Source: Rhynchopus euleeides (Eukaryota; Euglenozoa; Diplonemea; Diplonemida; Diplonemidae). Taken from it: a stretch of 64,000 nucleotides of DNA. Numbering within the stretch: the stretch's first letter is position 1; every line of letters begins with the position of its first letter. Under the pieces are notes generated by a model that saw only the letters and a list, made by a program, of their open reading frames with translations, had not been told where the DNA came from and made no database searches. Location of the stretch: NCBI GenBank assembly GCA_963210315.1, contig OY723292.1, forward strand, positions 682,001 to 746,000. Direction: 5' to 3'. This document shows positions 1 to 9,744 of this stretch, in pieces. The translations under genes and the position numbers were made by a program.

Positions 1-342
1 AAAGCCGGGGGATCCACGTGTGCGTTAAACTTGTCCCACGTGCGCGTGTGCGGTAAACTTGTCCCACGCGCCCCGGTGAAAAACACGTAACACGGTTGCC
101 GCCCACAGTTTCTTCTGGCCACGCGGCGCGCTTCATGAGCGCCGCGTGCAGCCTGACTGGTCTTAGCGGCCTAAGCGAAACACCGGGTCTCCAGAGGGAT
201 ACATCCAGCCTACACGCAATGCGCTACCTTAAGCCAAAGCGTGCAGCGTAGCTTACCTCAACGGTCTGTTCGCAAAGGCCCCCAGAGTTCACCACGTGGA
301 GGTGCCAGCCGTAGTCGCCAGGTCCGCTCCCCTGACGACCCA
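1..342. repeat. 3' flank of DUF4116 gene, duplicated copy 1
   Basis: This stretch recurs almost unchanged at 2575-2919, where it lies just downstream (minus-strand sense) of the DUF4116 array. It contains two close copies of a CCCACGTG / CCCACGCG motif separated by AAACTTGT-type sequence, and a short hairpin around GGCGCGC...GCGCCGC near 125-145. No gene is visible. It marks the edge of a roughly 2.57 kb duplication unit that probably continues left of the window. Confidence 0.75.
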
Positions 343-2093
343 TCACCCCTGAACTACAGCAAGAACGATCTCACGATCACCCTTCAGGCTGTCGTCTGCG
401 TACTGGAGTGAGGACGCATGTTGTTGAACTGCAACAAGAACGATCTCACGATCACCCTTCAGGCTGTCGTCTGCGTACTGGAGTGAGGACCCATATTGTT
501 GAACTGCAGCAAGAATGATCTCACGATCACCCTTCAGGCTGTCGTCTGCGTAATCGAGTGAGTACCCATATTGTTGAACTGCAGCAAGAACGAGCTCACG
601 ATCACCCTTCAGGCTGTCGTCTGCGTACTGGAGTGAGAACCCATTTTGTTGAACTGCAGCAAGAACGATCTCACGATCACCCTTCAGGCTGTCGTCTGCG
701 TACTGGAGTGAGGACCCATTTTGTTGAACTGCAGCAAGAACGATCTCACGATCACCCTTCAGGCTGTCGTCTACGTACTTGAGTGAGTCCCGATTTTGTT
801 GAACCGTAGCAAGAACGAACTCACGATCACGCTTCAGGCTGTCGTCTGCGTACTTGAGTGAGGACCCATGTTGTTGAACTGCAGCAAGAACGATCTCACG
901 ATCACCCTTCAGGCTGTCGTCTGCGTAATCGAGTGAGTACCCATGCTGTTGAACTGCAGCAAGAACGAACTCACGATCACCCTTCAGGCTGTCGTCTGCG
1001 TACTTGAGTGAGGACCCATGTTGTTGAACTGCAGCAAGAACGATCTCACGATCACCCTTCAGGCTGTCGTCTGCGTACTGGAGTGAGTACCCATTTTGTT
1101 GAACTGCAGCAAGAACGATCTCACGATCACCCTTCAGGCTGTCGTCTACGTATTCGAGTGAGGACCCATCTTGTTGAACTGCAGCAAGAACGATCTCACG
1201 ATCACCCTTCAGGCTGTCGTCTGCGTACTTGAGTGAGGACCCATGTTGTTGAACTGCAGCAAGAACGATCTCACGATCACCCTTCAGGCTGTCGTCTGCG
1301 TATTCGAGTGAGGACCCATCTTGTTGAACTGCAGCAAGAACGATCTCACGATCACCCTTCAGGCTGTCGTCTACGTACTTGAGTGAGTCCCGATTTTTTT
1401 GAACCGTAGCAAGAACGAACTCACGATCACCCTTCAGGCTGTCGTCTGCGTACTTGAGTGAGGACCCATGTTGTTGAACTGCAGCAAGAACGATCTCACG
1501 ATCACCCTTCAGGCTGTCGTCTGCGTATTCGAGTGAGGACCCATCTTGTTGAACTGCAGCAAGAACGATCTCACGATCACCCTTCAGGCTGTCGTCTACG
1601 TACTTGAGTGAGTCCCGATTTTGTTGAACCGTAGCAAGAACGAACTCACGATCACGCTTCAGGCAGTCGTCTGCGTACTTGAGTGAGGACCCATGTTGTT
1701 GAACTGCAGCAAGAACGATCTCACGATCACCCTTCAGGCTGTCGTCTGCGTACTTGAGTGAGGACCCATGTTGTTGAACTGCAGCAAGAACGATCTCACG
1801 ATCACCCTTCAGGCTGTCGTCTGCGTAATCGAGTGAGTACCCATGCTGTTGAACTGCAGCAAGAACGAACTCACGATCACCCTTCAGGCTGTCGTCTGCG
1901 TACTTGAGTGAGGACCCATGTTGTTGAACTGCAGCAAGAACGATCTCACGATCACCCTTCAGGCTGTCGTCTGCGTAATCGAGTGAGTACCCATGCTGTT
2001 GAATTGCAGCAAGAACGAACTCACGATCACCCTTCAGGCTGTCGTCTGCGAAGTGGAGTGAGTACCCATTTTGTTGAACTGCAGCAAGAACGG
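343..2093 (-). pseudogene. N-terminally truncated DUF4116 repeat array (tandem copy)
   Basis: About 23 tandem 75-bp units. On the minus strand each unit encodes 25 residues with the pattern LKGDREIVLAAVQQ..G, then a YSLxYADDS segment, which is the DUF4116 repeat. The array appears open on the minus strand until a TGA at 343-345. At its upstream end (2093) homology stops inside a unit and unrelated sequence follows. The ubiquitin-like N-terminus of the neighbouring intact copy is therefore absent and no start codon is evident. I treat it as a truncated duplicate. Unit sequences are highly similar and some variants recur in order, which suggests recent unequal exchange. It could be part of a longer gene if an upstream exon exists, but none was seen. 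Confidence 0.65.
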
Positions 2094-2574
2094 ATTGATT
2101 TTGTTTATAGACTGACTCATCCAGAGGATCCAGGGAGCCCGGCGCAATTGCCAGACCCCCCAGACGGCCAGAAGACGCCGGTCTTCGCCGGGGCGGACCC
2201 AGCTAAAAGCTAACAGCAAGAACAGCAATAAAAAGGGAGAGCGTGCTCCTATCTCTGTGGGCTGGCGGGAAAAGGCTAAAAGGTAGAAAGGAAGGAAGCA
2301 ATGTGCAACAAAATACGATTAATGCACTCGTTTGTTAACACCGCGCCGGTCGCATAATGCTGCGGTCGGATGAACGATTGACTGATCAACTCCAACCCAG
2401 TGGGCGTAAAAAGGAGAAGACGGGAACAACGGCTGGTCTAAACAGGACGAACGGACACTCACCACCACAGGGTATTCCAGAGGCGTTCCTGGTCGCGGCT
2501 CGACTGATCGAACAACAGGTGACGGGCAAAAGATCGTGGTGAAAAAAACTAAAAGTAGGAAGGCGAAAGAAGGC
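2094..2574. other. Spacer between the two DUF4116 copies
   Basis: Unique sequence inserted between the truncated array and the second copy of the 3' flank. It has no homology to the rest of the intact gene and no recognisable gene. Short open frames exist on both strands but none resembles a known protein. Confidence 0.4.
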
Positions 2575-2919
2575 AAAGCCGGGGGATCCACGTGTGCGTT
2601 AAACTTGTCCCACGTGCGCGTGTGCGGTAAACTTGTCCCACGCGCCCCGGTGAAAAACACGTAACACGGTTGCCGCCCACAGTTTCTTCTGGCCACGCGG
2701 CGCGCTTCATGAGCGCCGCGTGCAGCCTGACTGGTCTTAGCGGCCTGAGCGAAACACCGGGTCTCCAGAGGGATACATCCAGCCTACACGCAATGCGCTA
2801 CCTTAAGCCAAAGCGTGCAGCGTAGCTTACCTCAACGGTCTGTTCGCAAAGGCCCCCAGGGTTCACCACGTGGAGGTGCCAGCCGTAGTCGCCAGGTCCG
2901 CTCCCCTGACGACCCATCA
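2575..2919. repeat. 3' flank of DUF4116 gene, duplicated copy 2
   Basis: Near-identical to 1-345, with only a few substitutions seen. It follows the stop of the intact DUF4116 gene and confirms a tandem duplication with an offset of 2574 bp at this end. Confidence 0.75.
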
Positions 2920-2997
2920 CCCCTGAACTGCAGCAAGAACGATCTCACGATCACCCTTCAGGCTGTCGTCTGCGTCCTGGAGTGAGTACCAATGTTG

Positions 2998-4113
2998 TTA
3001 AACTGCAGCAAGAACGAATTCACGATCACCCTTCAGGCTGTAGTCTGCGTACTGGAGTGAGGACCCATGTTGTTGAACTGCAGCAAAAACGATCTCACGA
3101 TCACCCTTCAGGCTGTCGTCTGCGTACTGGAGTGAGTACCCATCTTGTTGAACTGCAGCAAGAACGATCTCACGATCACCCTTCAGGCTGTCGTCTGCGT
3201 ACTGGAGTGAGTACCCATCTTGTTGAACTGCAGCAAAAACGATCTCACGATCACCCTTCAGGCTGTCGTCTGCGTAATCGAGTGAGTACCCATGCTGTTG
3301 AACTGCAGCAAGAACGAACTCACGATCACGCTTCAGGCTGTCGTCTGCGTACTTGAGTGAGGACCCATGTTGTTGAACTGCAGCAAGAACGATCTCACGA
3401 TCACCCTTCAGGCTGTTGTCTGCGTAATCGAGTGAGTACCCATGCTGTTGAATTGCAGCAAGAACGAACTCACGATCACCCTTCAGGCTGTCGTCTGCGA
3501 AGTGGAGTGAGTACCCATTTTGTTGAACTGCAGCAAGAACGAACTCACGATCACCCTTCAGGCTATCGTCTGCGAAGTGGAGTGAGTACCCATTTTGTTG
3601 AACTGCAGCAAGAACGATCTCACGATCACCCTTCAGGCTGTCGTCTGCGAAGTGGAGTGAGTACCCATGCTGTTGAACTGCAGCAAGAACGATCTCACGA
3701 TCACCCTTCACGGTGGTGTGCGCATGTTCGAACCAGTCTGGCGCTCCTTCCCCCTCAACCTCGTCTGTCAACTCCCGAACGGCTTGAAGCACCTCATCGC
3801 GTGTCGTCACCCACAGCGGGACCTGCCACAGTTGCTTCTCCCCCTTGTGCACCGCATCGAGGTGACGGTCGGGACAGATGGTGACGTGAACCACGCATCC
3901 GGCTTCGACACCTGCATGGCTGCACAGAGGCTCGTCGTCACACACCGCTTTGCCCCCCACGGACACATGCACGTCCTCTTCCTCCACACCATCAGGGTAG
4001 CGGAACGCCTCGCGTGCTTCGAGCTTCAGCCTGTCGGGCTTCTCGTCCATCCCGATGTCGACAGCGTGCGTCACGCCTGTCGCCGCATCCGTCAGGAACA
4101 CCTCCATAACCAT
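2998..4113 (-). CDS. Ubiquitin-like + DUF4116 repeat protein
   Basis: A 371-residue single-exon protein. Residues about 1-85 resemble a ubiquitin-like fold: a basic start MVMEVFLTDAATG, then a central VSVGGKAVCDDEPLCSHAG region that looks like the L-x-x-G-x-x-L-x-D-x-x-L signature, ending in a hydrophobic strand. A linker of about 55 residues precedes ten 25-residue DUF4116 repeats (core DREIVLAAVQQ). DUF4116 repeats are common in protists and large DNA viruses; they are helical and their role is unknown. The stop TAA at 2998-3000 comes from a single G-to-A change (GAA to TAA context on the opposite strand) within a unit. One more unit and a TGA follow near 2915-2923, so the end may be recently shortened. 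The start is favoured by an AG acceptor two bases upstream. The ubiquitin-like assignment is by eye. Confidence 0.8.
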   Translation of the reverse strand: MVMEVFLTDAATGVTHAVDIGMDEKPDRLKLEAREAFRYPDGVEEEDVHVSVGGKAVCDDEPLCSHAGVEAGCVVHVTICPDRHLDAVHKGEKQLWQVPLWVTTRDEVLQAVRELTDEVEGEGAPDWFEHAHTTVKGDREIVLAAVQQHGYSLHFADDSLKGDREIVLAAVQQNGYSLHFADDSLKGDREFVLAAVQQNGYSLHFADDSLKGDREFVLAAIQQHGYSLDYADNSLKGDREIVLAAVQQHGSSLKYADDSLKRDREFVLAAVQQHGYSLDYADDSLKGDREIVFAAVQQDGYSLQYADDSLKGDREIVLAAVQQDGYSLQYADDSLKGDREIVFAAVQQHGSSLQYADYSLKGDREFVLAAV

Positions 4114-4133
4114 GCCTGTGAAAAGTTAGCAGC
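4114..4133 (-). promoter_or_regulatory. Splice acceptor just upstream of DUF4116 start
   Basis: On the minus strand the sequence GCTAACTTTTCACAG ends two bases before the ATG. It has a branch-like CTAAC, a short pyrimidine tract and an AG. No upstream coding exon is visible, so this fits a trans-splice (or 5'UTR intron) acceptor. Confidence 0.5.
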
Positions 4134-4694
4134 GCCCTGCAGGGTGGTGTGGGTCTGTGTGTGTGTTGCAATCAATCAGGAGGCATGTGCCCGCTCAGCC
4201 TGGTGCATGGTCATAAAGACGATTCTCATCAGGTGCACGTGTGTGTCTCGGGTCCACAGACGGTGCCACGGTAAGTCAGTGGGAATCACAAGGGTGTCAA
4301 GGGTGGTGGAGGGTGGGGACGTCGGCTCTTCGTAACCTACATCACACCAGGGCACTGCGGGTTAGAAAAGAGGATAGGGAAGGGCAAGTGGCCACACGGG
4401 TCAAGCCTTATTGGGGTGCTTTGTTCGTACAGGGCCACTGCCTGGTGGGGAGGCGCACCGAGTCAGCTCTGGTGCTACCTGCCACCGACACACGTCAGAC
4501 ACTGCTCGGCCCCGTTTCTGTACTTCATTGGCCCCGACACGTCAACAAGCCCCGACGAGAAATTGCATGGCAAGCGAGATGTGTGTGGGGCGTGGGTTGT
4601 GCCGTGAGTTGGGTGATTTGTGCCGTGTTGTGCAGGGTGGGTGAAGTGGTGTGTGTGTGTGTTTTGTCTGATATTTTTTTGTACATACCCACCC
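4134..4694. other. Intergenic region, no gene seen
   Basis: TG-rich sequence with GTGTGTGT runs. Short open frames in several overlapping frames show no family resemblance and no codon-usage signal. I see nothing functional. Confidence 0.4.
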
Positions 4695-4750
4695 CCTTGT
4701 AATTGTCCGCCCTATTTTGGCATTTTTGGCCGAAACGGACAATTACAAGG
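4695..4750. repeat. Short foldback element P, copy 1
   Basis: A 56-bp hairpin with 15-bp perfect arms, CCTTGTAATTGTCCG and its reverse complement, around a 26-bp loop. The same arms recur at 8408-8460 with a different loop. Sharing of arms but not loops suggests a minimal mobile element or conserved terminal sequence. No target-site duplication was clear. Confidence 0.65.
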
Positions 4751-4878
4751 AATTAGCCTGTACCACTGGCTGCAGCGTGCACACAACAACAGGTGCACAT
4801 TCCATAGTGTTTGTGCGCTCTGTGTGGCCAGGGCTCTCGCTACCCACCCCTACCACCCCCAGGGGGTGAGAGGGGAGT

Positions 4879-5137
4879 ACACGGTGCACTAGTTTGGTAG
4901 TTACGAGTGACCTCAACTAGTGGAGTCGACAACCTCAAACTCGACAACTGCCAGTTGTCGACTCGACAACTGGCACTTGTCGAGTCGACAACTGGCAGTT
5001 GTCGACTCGACAACTCTATACACTGTACTGCAGGAAGAACGCCCAAATATGAAGGGAAAAACGCACAGTTGGGTGTGTGCTTGGGATATGAGGTGTGGTG
5101 GCATATCAGCGCTGGACTTTGTTGCGAATTTCCTTGT
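4879..5137. repeat. Left TIR of element E
   Basis: About 259 bp matching the inverted 7546-7815 sequence. The outer ~150 bp are rich in GTCGAC palindromes and have drifted by rearrangement of the repeats; the inner ~100 bp are nearly identical to the other arm. Confidence 0.8.
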
Positions 5138-5144
5138 CCCCTTC

Positions 5145-6252
5145 TCAAGGATGGTCAGTCTTCATGTGGAGATCGCGTTCACGGACACTACGGAAGGTCT
5201 CAAAGCAAAGTAAGCAACGTTTTGTTGTGAGAGAGCGGGGGTGGTGGGCCAGGTAGTGCTGGCTTTGTCCCTTCAATCTTATTGTTGTGTGACATATTTT
5301 GCATTCGATTGTGCATGACGAGCAAGGGACATTGCTCCCTGGTCTGTGCTTTGCATCGTAGTGTGCAAACAGAGACGTTTTCTTTGCTGAGGAGTAGTCA
5401 CAAATAATGCATCGAAATTCATGAACCTCCTCCGGGAGAGACTGGGTTTCTTCTTGAGTAGGGGTGGGAGGCACACCCCAAGGTTCCTTGCCACACACAC
5501 ACACGTTCAGTATGGTTTTCGGTGGTTTTTTCGGATCAATCCAAAAGACACACCCGCTCTGACCTCTCTCTTTGACGTGGTCCGCCAGCCCAGCAGACTC
5601 AAGTCTTCGGTAGAGAGATCCTGTTGCCTTTTCCCAGCTGCCCGCAACAACACATGAACACACATTGAATGCCCCAACGGCGGTCATTAACTTCGGAGTA
5701 TGTCCTGAACCCCCCCAAAGCCCATTCTCGCCCCAACTTTGAAGTTGTTGGATCTCGAAAAGAATGAGGTCGCGCTCCATAGTCCTTTCCGAGGCACAGG
5801 CTGAGTAGATCTTGCTTCGACCGTTGCCAGCTTCCAAAGCTTAGAGCAATACCTGCAGCTAAGCGGATCCTGGCTGTGAGGTCCCTGCTGCCCGGGTTAT
5901 AGCCATCAGCAGTCAGGACAACACGAGGGTGTTCCATGTCGATGCGATGCAGGTGTGTTTCGACAATGTGCTCGAGAGTTTTGAGCAAACTACCCCTCCT
6001 TGCCTCGACCACTCTCTGGAGGTGCTCTTCATGCTTCCTCACCGTCGCCGGGGAGAGCCCGTGCCTCTCAGGCGCCTTCCCGTGCTCCCGAAACGTCTCT
6101 CGAATGCATTTCGAGATTTCACCGCACTTCCGGATGGACGTCCCTGCCACAAATCGTGACCTGCGAATACCCTCAGCCATCAAGGACATTTCATCTTGCA
6201 TTGTCTCTTCGGAACCATTCCCACCCGGCTCTCCTGTGGTGTGTGTGTGCAT
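5145..6252 (-). CDS. Three-C2H2-zinc-finger protein (spliced, in element E)
   Basis: Best modelled as two exons, 6252-5853 and 5620-5145, joined through a 232-bp intron (donor GTATTG, acceptor GGCAACAG, phase 1). This gives 291 residues and removes a frame change that otherwise splits the gene. The N-terminal half is basic and helical (RKCGEISKCIRETFREHGK...). The C-terminal half holds three C-x2-C ... H-x4-H fingers starting CIICDYSS, CKICHTTI and CLLCFETF, with an extra CSSC between fingers 1 and 2. The last finger reaches the stop. It is probably a DNA- or RNA-binding protein. The first ATG is followed at once by a CACCACAG acceptor-like site, so translation may start at Met18. Its stop is 8 bp from the left TIR, so it belongs to element E. 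No transposase catalytic triad is seen. Confidence 0.65.
5621..5852 (-). other. Predicted intron of zinc-finger gene
   Basis: The donor GTATTG matches the GTATNN donors of the other introns in this window and the acceptor is CAACAG. Splicing restores one frame across the two halves (400 + 476 coding bases, divisible by 3). No cDNA support. Confidence 0.5.
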
Positions 6253-6405
6253 CCCAACAAAAAAGGCTATGCCTGAGGAACCGGCGGGGGGAGGATGACG
6301 TCAAGAGTGATAACCAAAAAAGGGAAAGTGTCACTGCGATCGTTCTGCACCTTTTCTTCCGTTTGCTTTCATATACGTTGACGCTTCCACACTCACACTG
6401 GATCA

Positions 6406-7428
6406 TCAAATGTCATCCACATCCACCTGCGTTGGGCCTGAGTTAGATTGGCTTGGGCTAGGTGGGGGGGCAGTCTCACTTGCCTCATCGTCCAGTTCCT
6501 CTTCTTCATCTTCGTCGCCATCCAGCAAGTCTGTAAACTTGCCGGTGTCAGTCGTTGCCTGTATCGACTGTTCGCCGCCAGAATCCACCAGCAGCTGCCT
6601 CACAACGACGATCCCCTCACGGTCCTTGACCTGCGCAGCGTGACCCGGGTCCAGCAGGTACTTGGAGGGGATGTGCAGGTCCACCTCGTACTCCTTCGCC
6701 TCCAAGTCCTGCGTTGCGCGCAGCCTCCGCAGGGTGAGGCGCAGAATGTGCCCATTCTGGGTCACCTTCTGTACCGTCGACAGCCCAGATTCCACGATGA
6801 ACTCGTAGAATCCCCCGACGGTTCTTGGAGCAAAGGTGTTGGCTGCTCCCTGCAACGACGACACGTCTCTCTTCCTTCCTGAGTATTGAGGAAAGATCTT
6901 GTCTGCCTTCGAGGATGCCTTCGTCTTCTGGGGGGCAGCCAGCTTCACCTCTGCGGCGTAGAGCCGGGACATCTTTACGCCCGAGGTGAGGGCGGCGTGC
7001 GGGTGCAGCTTCTGCATCTGCTCCAGTTTCGCCTTGGACTTGGCGGAGGCTGATGGAGATGGTGTGATCCTCACACCAATGAACTCCGTATCCGTCCCCC
7101 CCTTGGTGCGGATGGAGTACCTCTCCAGCTGCGCCTCCTTCGCCGACTTCTCCGACACCGTCCCCCCCTGGTACTCCTTGTACCTGGCCCCCATCGCCGC
7201 GCTCACGGTCCCGTCGTTGCCCTTTATGGGCTTGCCCGTGATCTTCCCGATCAGTGCCTTCAGGGCTGTGTTCGACAGCCGCCCCCCCTCCTCCGGCTCG
7301 ACGTAGTATTCAACAAAAAGTTGAATAAAGCCCGGCTGAGTGGCGGGCTGCTTCGTCGGGGGGGCCGAGCTCGGGGCGGTTTCCTCCGTTCTGCTTCTCT
7401 TCGCCGTGGTTTTGGCAGAGGCAGGCAT
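6406..7428 (-). CDS. Unknown protein with acidic C-terminus (in element E)
   Basis: A 340-residue protein I do not recognise. It starts with a basic Ala/Thr/Pro-rich tail (MPASAKTTAKRSRTEET). A compact region at about residues 35-120 contains FIQLFVEYYVEPEEGGRLS and GARYKEYQGGT, which could be a small helical or winged-helix DNA-binding domain. A predicted strand/helix middle has KYLLDPGHAAQVKDREG. The end is strongly acidic and low-complexity (DLLDGDEDEEEELDDEASE). The upstream frame is open into the right TIR, but this ATG is chosen because a CACACACAG acceptor lies 10 bases before it and the composition changes here. Its position inside the TIRs beside the zinc-finger gene suggests that the two work together in the element's maintenance or movement. 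Confidence 0.7.
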   Translation of the reverse strand: MPASAKTTAKRSRTEETAPSSAPPTKQPATQPGFIQLFVEYYVEPEEGGRLSNTALKALIGKITGKPIKGNDGTVSAAMGARYKEYQGGTVSEKSAKEAQLERYSIRTKGGTDTEFIGVRITPSPSASAKSKAKLEQMQKLHPHAALTSGVKMSRLYAAEVKLAAPQKTKASSKADKIFPQYSGRKRDVSSLQGAANTFAPRTVGGFYEFIVESGLSTVQKVTQNGHILRLTLRRLRATQDLEAKEYEVDLHIPSKYLLDPGHAAQVKDREGIVVVRQLLVDSGGEQSIQATTDTGKFTDLLDGDEDEEEELDDEASETAPPPSPSQSNSGPTQVDVDDI

Positions 7429-7545
7429 GATTGATAGCTGTGTGTGTGTGTGTCTGTTGGCGTGTGTGTATCTATTCAACAATGGAGGTAATCTGGTCAG
7501 GGCTTGCAAGACCCTGGTGATGTGGGTTGTGGGAGGGAGAAACGG

Positions 7546-7815
7546 CACAAGGAAATTCGCAACAAAGTCCAGCGCTGATATGCCACCACACCTCATATCC
7601 CAAGCACACACCCAACTGTGCGTTTTCCCCTTCATACTTGGGCGTTCTTCCTGCAGTACAGTGTATAGAGTTGTCGAGTCGACAAGTGCCAGTTGTCGAC
7701 TCGACAAGTGCCAGTTGTCGAGTCGACAACTGGCACTTGTCGTCAACAACCCAGTCAGTTGTCGAGGTTTCAGTTGTCGACTCCACTAGTGGTTGCCAAC
7801 ACTAGCGCACCGTGT
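7546..7815. repeat. Right TIR of element E
   Basis: Inverted match to 4879-5137. It shares the GTCGAC-palindrome outer zone and the nearly identical inner zone, and ends ...GCGCACCGTG followed by TA. Confidence 0.8.
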
Positions 7816-9434
7816 AGCGAGGGGTGATTAAGAGACCCTTGTCACGCAGGCGGAGCCCCGCTCTCGGCCTCATCCCTGCCTTGTTTGCTGCCCCAGCCCT
7901 CCCCAGCCACCCACCGGTAGGGTGTGGACATGAGATGCATACGTCCCTGAGGGGAGAATCACACCCAGGCTTGGTCGGGCAGACAGTTGCGAATTTTCAG
8001 CGGAAGAGGATGTGGATGTCCCGCGATTAGAAGGTTGGGCTCAGCACGCTCCTGCAATACATCGCTTGCAACAGAGCGAGGCAGTGAATCGGGCCACTTT
8101 AGGTGTGCATGGAAAGAGGCTGTTGTTCTCTGAGGACCACAGGCTACGGCTGGGTACGCGGTGCGCCTCTGCATGCTGTGAACCCACCAGCGTGGTGTGC
8201 ACGGTTCGATCAGTTTCCTCAGAGGACCACTCGCCACTTTCTGCTGTATGGCTTCCTGGTGGCGCCGGGCACAAGCGGGATGACCTGCTCGTGCGCCCAT
8301 CTTCTGTGGTGCCCACCGACATCAGCAGGGGTGCTAGGTGGTCACCTAACACCCCCAACTCCCGCCAGCCCAACCACTCGCACTGCAGGCCTTAGTACCC
8401 AGTATAACCCTTGTAATTGTCCGCCCCCCGAGGAGGCCCCGAGGCGGACAATTACAAGGGGGAGGGTAGGTAGGCAGAATATAAGGATCGCCATTGCCTT
8501 GTGTAGCTCATACTATGTCATGTATAGGTGTACTGGAATTTGGAAACAATTGACCCGCAGGGTGGCTGAGTCTTATCAGACAGGCCGACCTATATGTTGA
8601 TCAGCGGCACCGCACAACCTGTTCAACCTGCCCCCGGGGTGGAAGTCCACCCCTGCCGTAGCGTAAGATAAGCCTACGTCGACCCTCGTCGTCCTAGGAC
8701 TGTGGAGTTCAGCAATCAAGGATGCGGAACTGCTGTGAGCTGCACACTCTCTTGACACACCTGCACGTATCTGCGTTACACTCGTGGTAAACCCTGTATT
8801 TACACAGGAGACTTCCATCTGGGACAGTTTCTGTTCCAGATGAGCTTTGACAGTGGTAGCCATCTTTGCTATGGAGCCATCGTCATTGCTATCGTCGTCA
8901 ATCGGACCCATGAGCAGTGGATACAACTGGTGTGAAAGGAGAGGGTGCGGTTCTGGATCAGCAGGTCTGAATCTGAAATTGACTGAACCCCACAGGTCTG
9001 AGATGACTCCAGTCGAAATCAGCAGGTCCCAGGTTGACCTGACATGATTTCCACCCAGAATTACAGGGAATCCCCCAGTAATTTGGTGGTGAAAAGAGGG
9101 TGCCAGACACCCGATTTGGTGGTAAAAAGAGGGTGCTAGACACCCACTAATTCCGCCAAACTATTCACCCTCTTTCAGACACCCACTTTGGCCGGCTGAA
9201 GTCCACCGTGCACACGGCTTGTGGGTTTGTGTGGTAGGCGTCCCACCAGGTGATGGGGTGTGGAAGTGTGGTGTGATTTAATCAAACAAAAGATGCTCTC
9301 AAAGGCCCTCGATGGACGACTCTTTGACGATGCTGAGGTGTTGTAACTGCCGGGGGGTGGTGGTGGTGGTGGTGGTGCGCTATCAGAGAGCCGGTTGGAA
9401 AGAGCGCATCGCTTCATAATCATAAAAGGAAGGT
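7816..9434. other. Intergenic region
   Basis: No gene is supported. It contains foldback P2 (8408-8460), a local direct repeat around 9080-9200 in which GAAAAGAGGGTGCCAGACAC-like blocks recur three times (one inverted), and a (GGT)n microsatellite near 9358-9377. Confidence 0.45.
8408..8460. repeat. Short foldback element P, copy 2
   Basis: A 53-bp hairpin with arms CCCTTGTAATTGTCCGCC and inverse, and a GC-rich loop. The arms match P1 at 4695-4750; the loop differs. Confidence 0.65.
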
Positions 9435-9611
9435 GCACGGCGCCCTAGTTTCTAGTTTGACGAGTGAGGTAACTAGTTATTTTCTAACTCGTTATCTAAC
9501 GAGTGATCGATCAAAATTAAAGAGCAATCTCTCGTGATCACTCGTTAGGTCTATCACTCGTTAGTCCACTCGTTAGATAACTAGTTATCTCGTCGACTAG
9601 TGCGCCGTGTG
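9435..9611. mobile_element. Small foldback element with E-like ends
   Basis: About 177 bp. The ends CACGGCGCCCTAGT and (inverted) CACGGCGCACTAGT match the termini of element E (CACGGTGCRCTAGT) and are flanked by TG on both sides. The interior is an imperfect palindrome built from ACTCGTTAGATAACTAG-type repeats. It probably is a non-autonomous relative of element E that keeps only the ends. Confidence 0.6.
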
Positions 9612-9744
9612 TGACTCACGGTGGGGGGGTGGGGGGGCGCATGGGGTGCAAGGGTGTGTGGTGTGAGGGGACAGGGACAGTTCCTGTGTCTGGTGTCTTT
9701 GCATCCCGAGCGGTCATCTCTGCGGCGCGTGGGTTACGTATTTA

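Larger units (their letters stand above)
4879..7815. mobile_element. TIR element E (2.9 kb) carrying two genes
   Basis: Bounded by TIRs of about 260-270 bp (4879-5137 and 7546-7815). The outer ends read CACGGTGCACTAGT on the left and, inverted, CACGGTGCGCTAGT on the right, flanked on both sides by TA. The outer part of each TIR holds many copies of the palindromic GTCGACAACTGGCA motif in alternating orientation. The inner part (from CTCTATACACTGTACTGC to TTTGTTGCGAATTTCCTTG) is nearly identical in both arms. Two minus-strand genes fill the interior: a three-zinc-finger protein ending 8 bp from the left TIR, and a 340-residue acidic-tailed protein. No DDE transposase, integrase or recombinase motif is recognisable. 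It could be a transposon family with an unrecognised transposase, or a non-autonomous element that captured host genes. Confidence 0.75.

Noticed and set aside
343..2093. CRISPR-like array
   Set aside because: The whole 75-bp unit repeats without unique spacers, keeps a reading frame and encodes DUF4116; the genome is eukaryotic.
558..3884. Plus-strand frames with repeated VELQQERSHDHPSGCRLRTG
   Set aside because: They are the antisense of the DUF4116 array; each is short and ends in the same TGA of the unit, while the minus strand encodes a known repeat family.
8103..8600. 165-residue plus-strand open frame
   Set aside because: It runs through hairpin P2, has no recognisable motif and no acceptor context, and lies opposite to the direction of all supported genes.
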